Below, piece after piece: positions 5,612 to 5,981 of a DNA stretch of 5,981 bases. The notes below the pieces were generated by a model. That model did not search any database and was not told the origin of the DNA. It saw only the letters and a list, made by a program, of their open reading frames with translations. Position 1 is the stretch's first letter. The number at the start of each line of letters is the position of its first letter. This stretch comes from an uncultured Odoribacter sp. (GTDB lineage Bacteria; Bacteroidota; Bacteroidia; Bacteroidales; Marinifilaceae), in contig CAJKZL010000213.1 of the NCBI GenBank assembly GCA_905204385.1, forward strand, positions 1 to 5,981, read 5' to 3'. The translations under genes and the position numbers were made by a program.

Positions 5612-5981
5612 ATGTTGTGGGATAAATTGGTGGAAAAGTCGGAAGAATTGCTGGAACACCTGGTAAACAGTCCGGAAAAAGAATTATCCGACGGACGCTT
5701 GCGGGAATTATCGGAAAAGATGCAACAACCCGGATATACCGGACAAAAGCTGAAGGAACAGCAGGGATTCGATTATTATCCGGCTTTTCGGCAGATTGCC
5801 GACCGGCAGCGCCGTTTTCGGATGGGGCGGGCAATGCGTATTGCAGCCTCGATCGGTTTGCCTTTGTGTCTGGGAGCGACGGCTTATTTTTTTCTGGCCG
5901 ATCCCCTTGAGCCTTTGCAGCCATCCCAAACAGCAATGACTGAGGTAAAACCTGGTGGAAATAAAGCTATTCTGGAAATGG
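5612..5981 (+). CDS. FecR-family anti-sigma factor (partial, N-terminal part)
   Basis: The gene runs off the right edge; 123 codons are visible from ATG 5612. Residues 1-70 form a charged, helical cytoplasmic part (MLWDKLVEKSEELLEHLVNS and following) that would hold the sigma factor. A single membrane helix follows at about 76-96 (IAASIGLPLCLGATAYFFLA). The periplasmic side then begins, with PGGNKAILEM at 114-123, which matches the first strand of the FecR domain (PxGxxAxLxL). This is the standard Bacteroidota FecR layout: an inner-membrane protein that binds the ECF sigma inside the cell and a TonB-dependent transducer outside. Position directly after the ECF gene supports the pairing. There is no strong Shine-Dalgarno; the start is chosen because the helical domain begins there. 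Confidence 0.85.
   Translation, partial: MLWDKLVEKSEELLEHLVNSPEKELSDGRLRELSEKMQQPGYTGQKLKEQQGFDYYPAFRQIADRQRRFRMGRAMRIAASIGLPLCLGATAYFFLADPLEPLQPSQTAMTEVKPGGNKAILEM

Noticed and set aside
5610..5936. Minus-strand open frames opposite the FecR-like gene
   Set aside because: The plus-strand frame gives a clear anti-sigma layout with a membrane helix and FecR strand; the antisense translations are Pro/Arg-rich without features.

Overview
The window looks like ordinary chromosome from a Bacteroidota bacterium, most likely order Bacteroidales; the genus cannot be fixed from the sequence. The reasons are the promoter style (a perfect TTTG-N19-TAnnTTTG promoter before the tRNA, another TAnnTTTG before the yggS-like gene), mostly weak ribosome binding sites, an ECF sigma factor followed by a FecR-type anti-sigma factor, and Bacteroidales-type families (DUF4105/Lnb-like membrane protein, DHOD-like flavoprotein, transglutaminase-like lipoprotein).

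Left block (1-2378, minus strand): a probable operon transcribed leftwards from a promoter near 2371-2378. It holds a complete YggS/PLPBP-family PLP-binding protein, a dihydroorotate dehydrogenase-like FMN TIM-barrel protein whose catalytic-Cys motif is not canonical, and the first 176 residues of a putative lipoprotein that runs off the left edge.

Middle block (2542-4516, plus strand): truA (tRNA pseudouridine synthase A) is divergent from yggS and is followed after 22 bp by a DUF4105/Lnb-like membrane protein. That second gene stops at a TGA (4340-4342). The same reading frame stays open for 57 more codons that encode two further hydrophobic helices, so the gene looks truncated by a single nonsense codon.

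Right block (4573-5981, plus strand): tRNA-Phe(GAA) with its own promoter and a strong terminator closed by a UCCG tetraloop; then a 239-bp gene-free spacer carrying a GGGGACGG hairpin element and a possible broken minus-strand gene tail; then an ECF sigma factor with a good Shine-Dalgarno, and the first 123 residues of its probable FecR-like anti-sigma partner, which runs off the right edge. Such pairs usually control a downstream SusC/SusD-type outer-membrane uptake locus, which would lie outside the window.

I see no convincing new multi-gene system. The most useful oddities are the interrupted lnb-like gene, the non-canonical DHOD-like active site and the remnant in the spacer after the tRNA.
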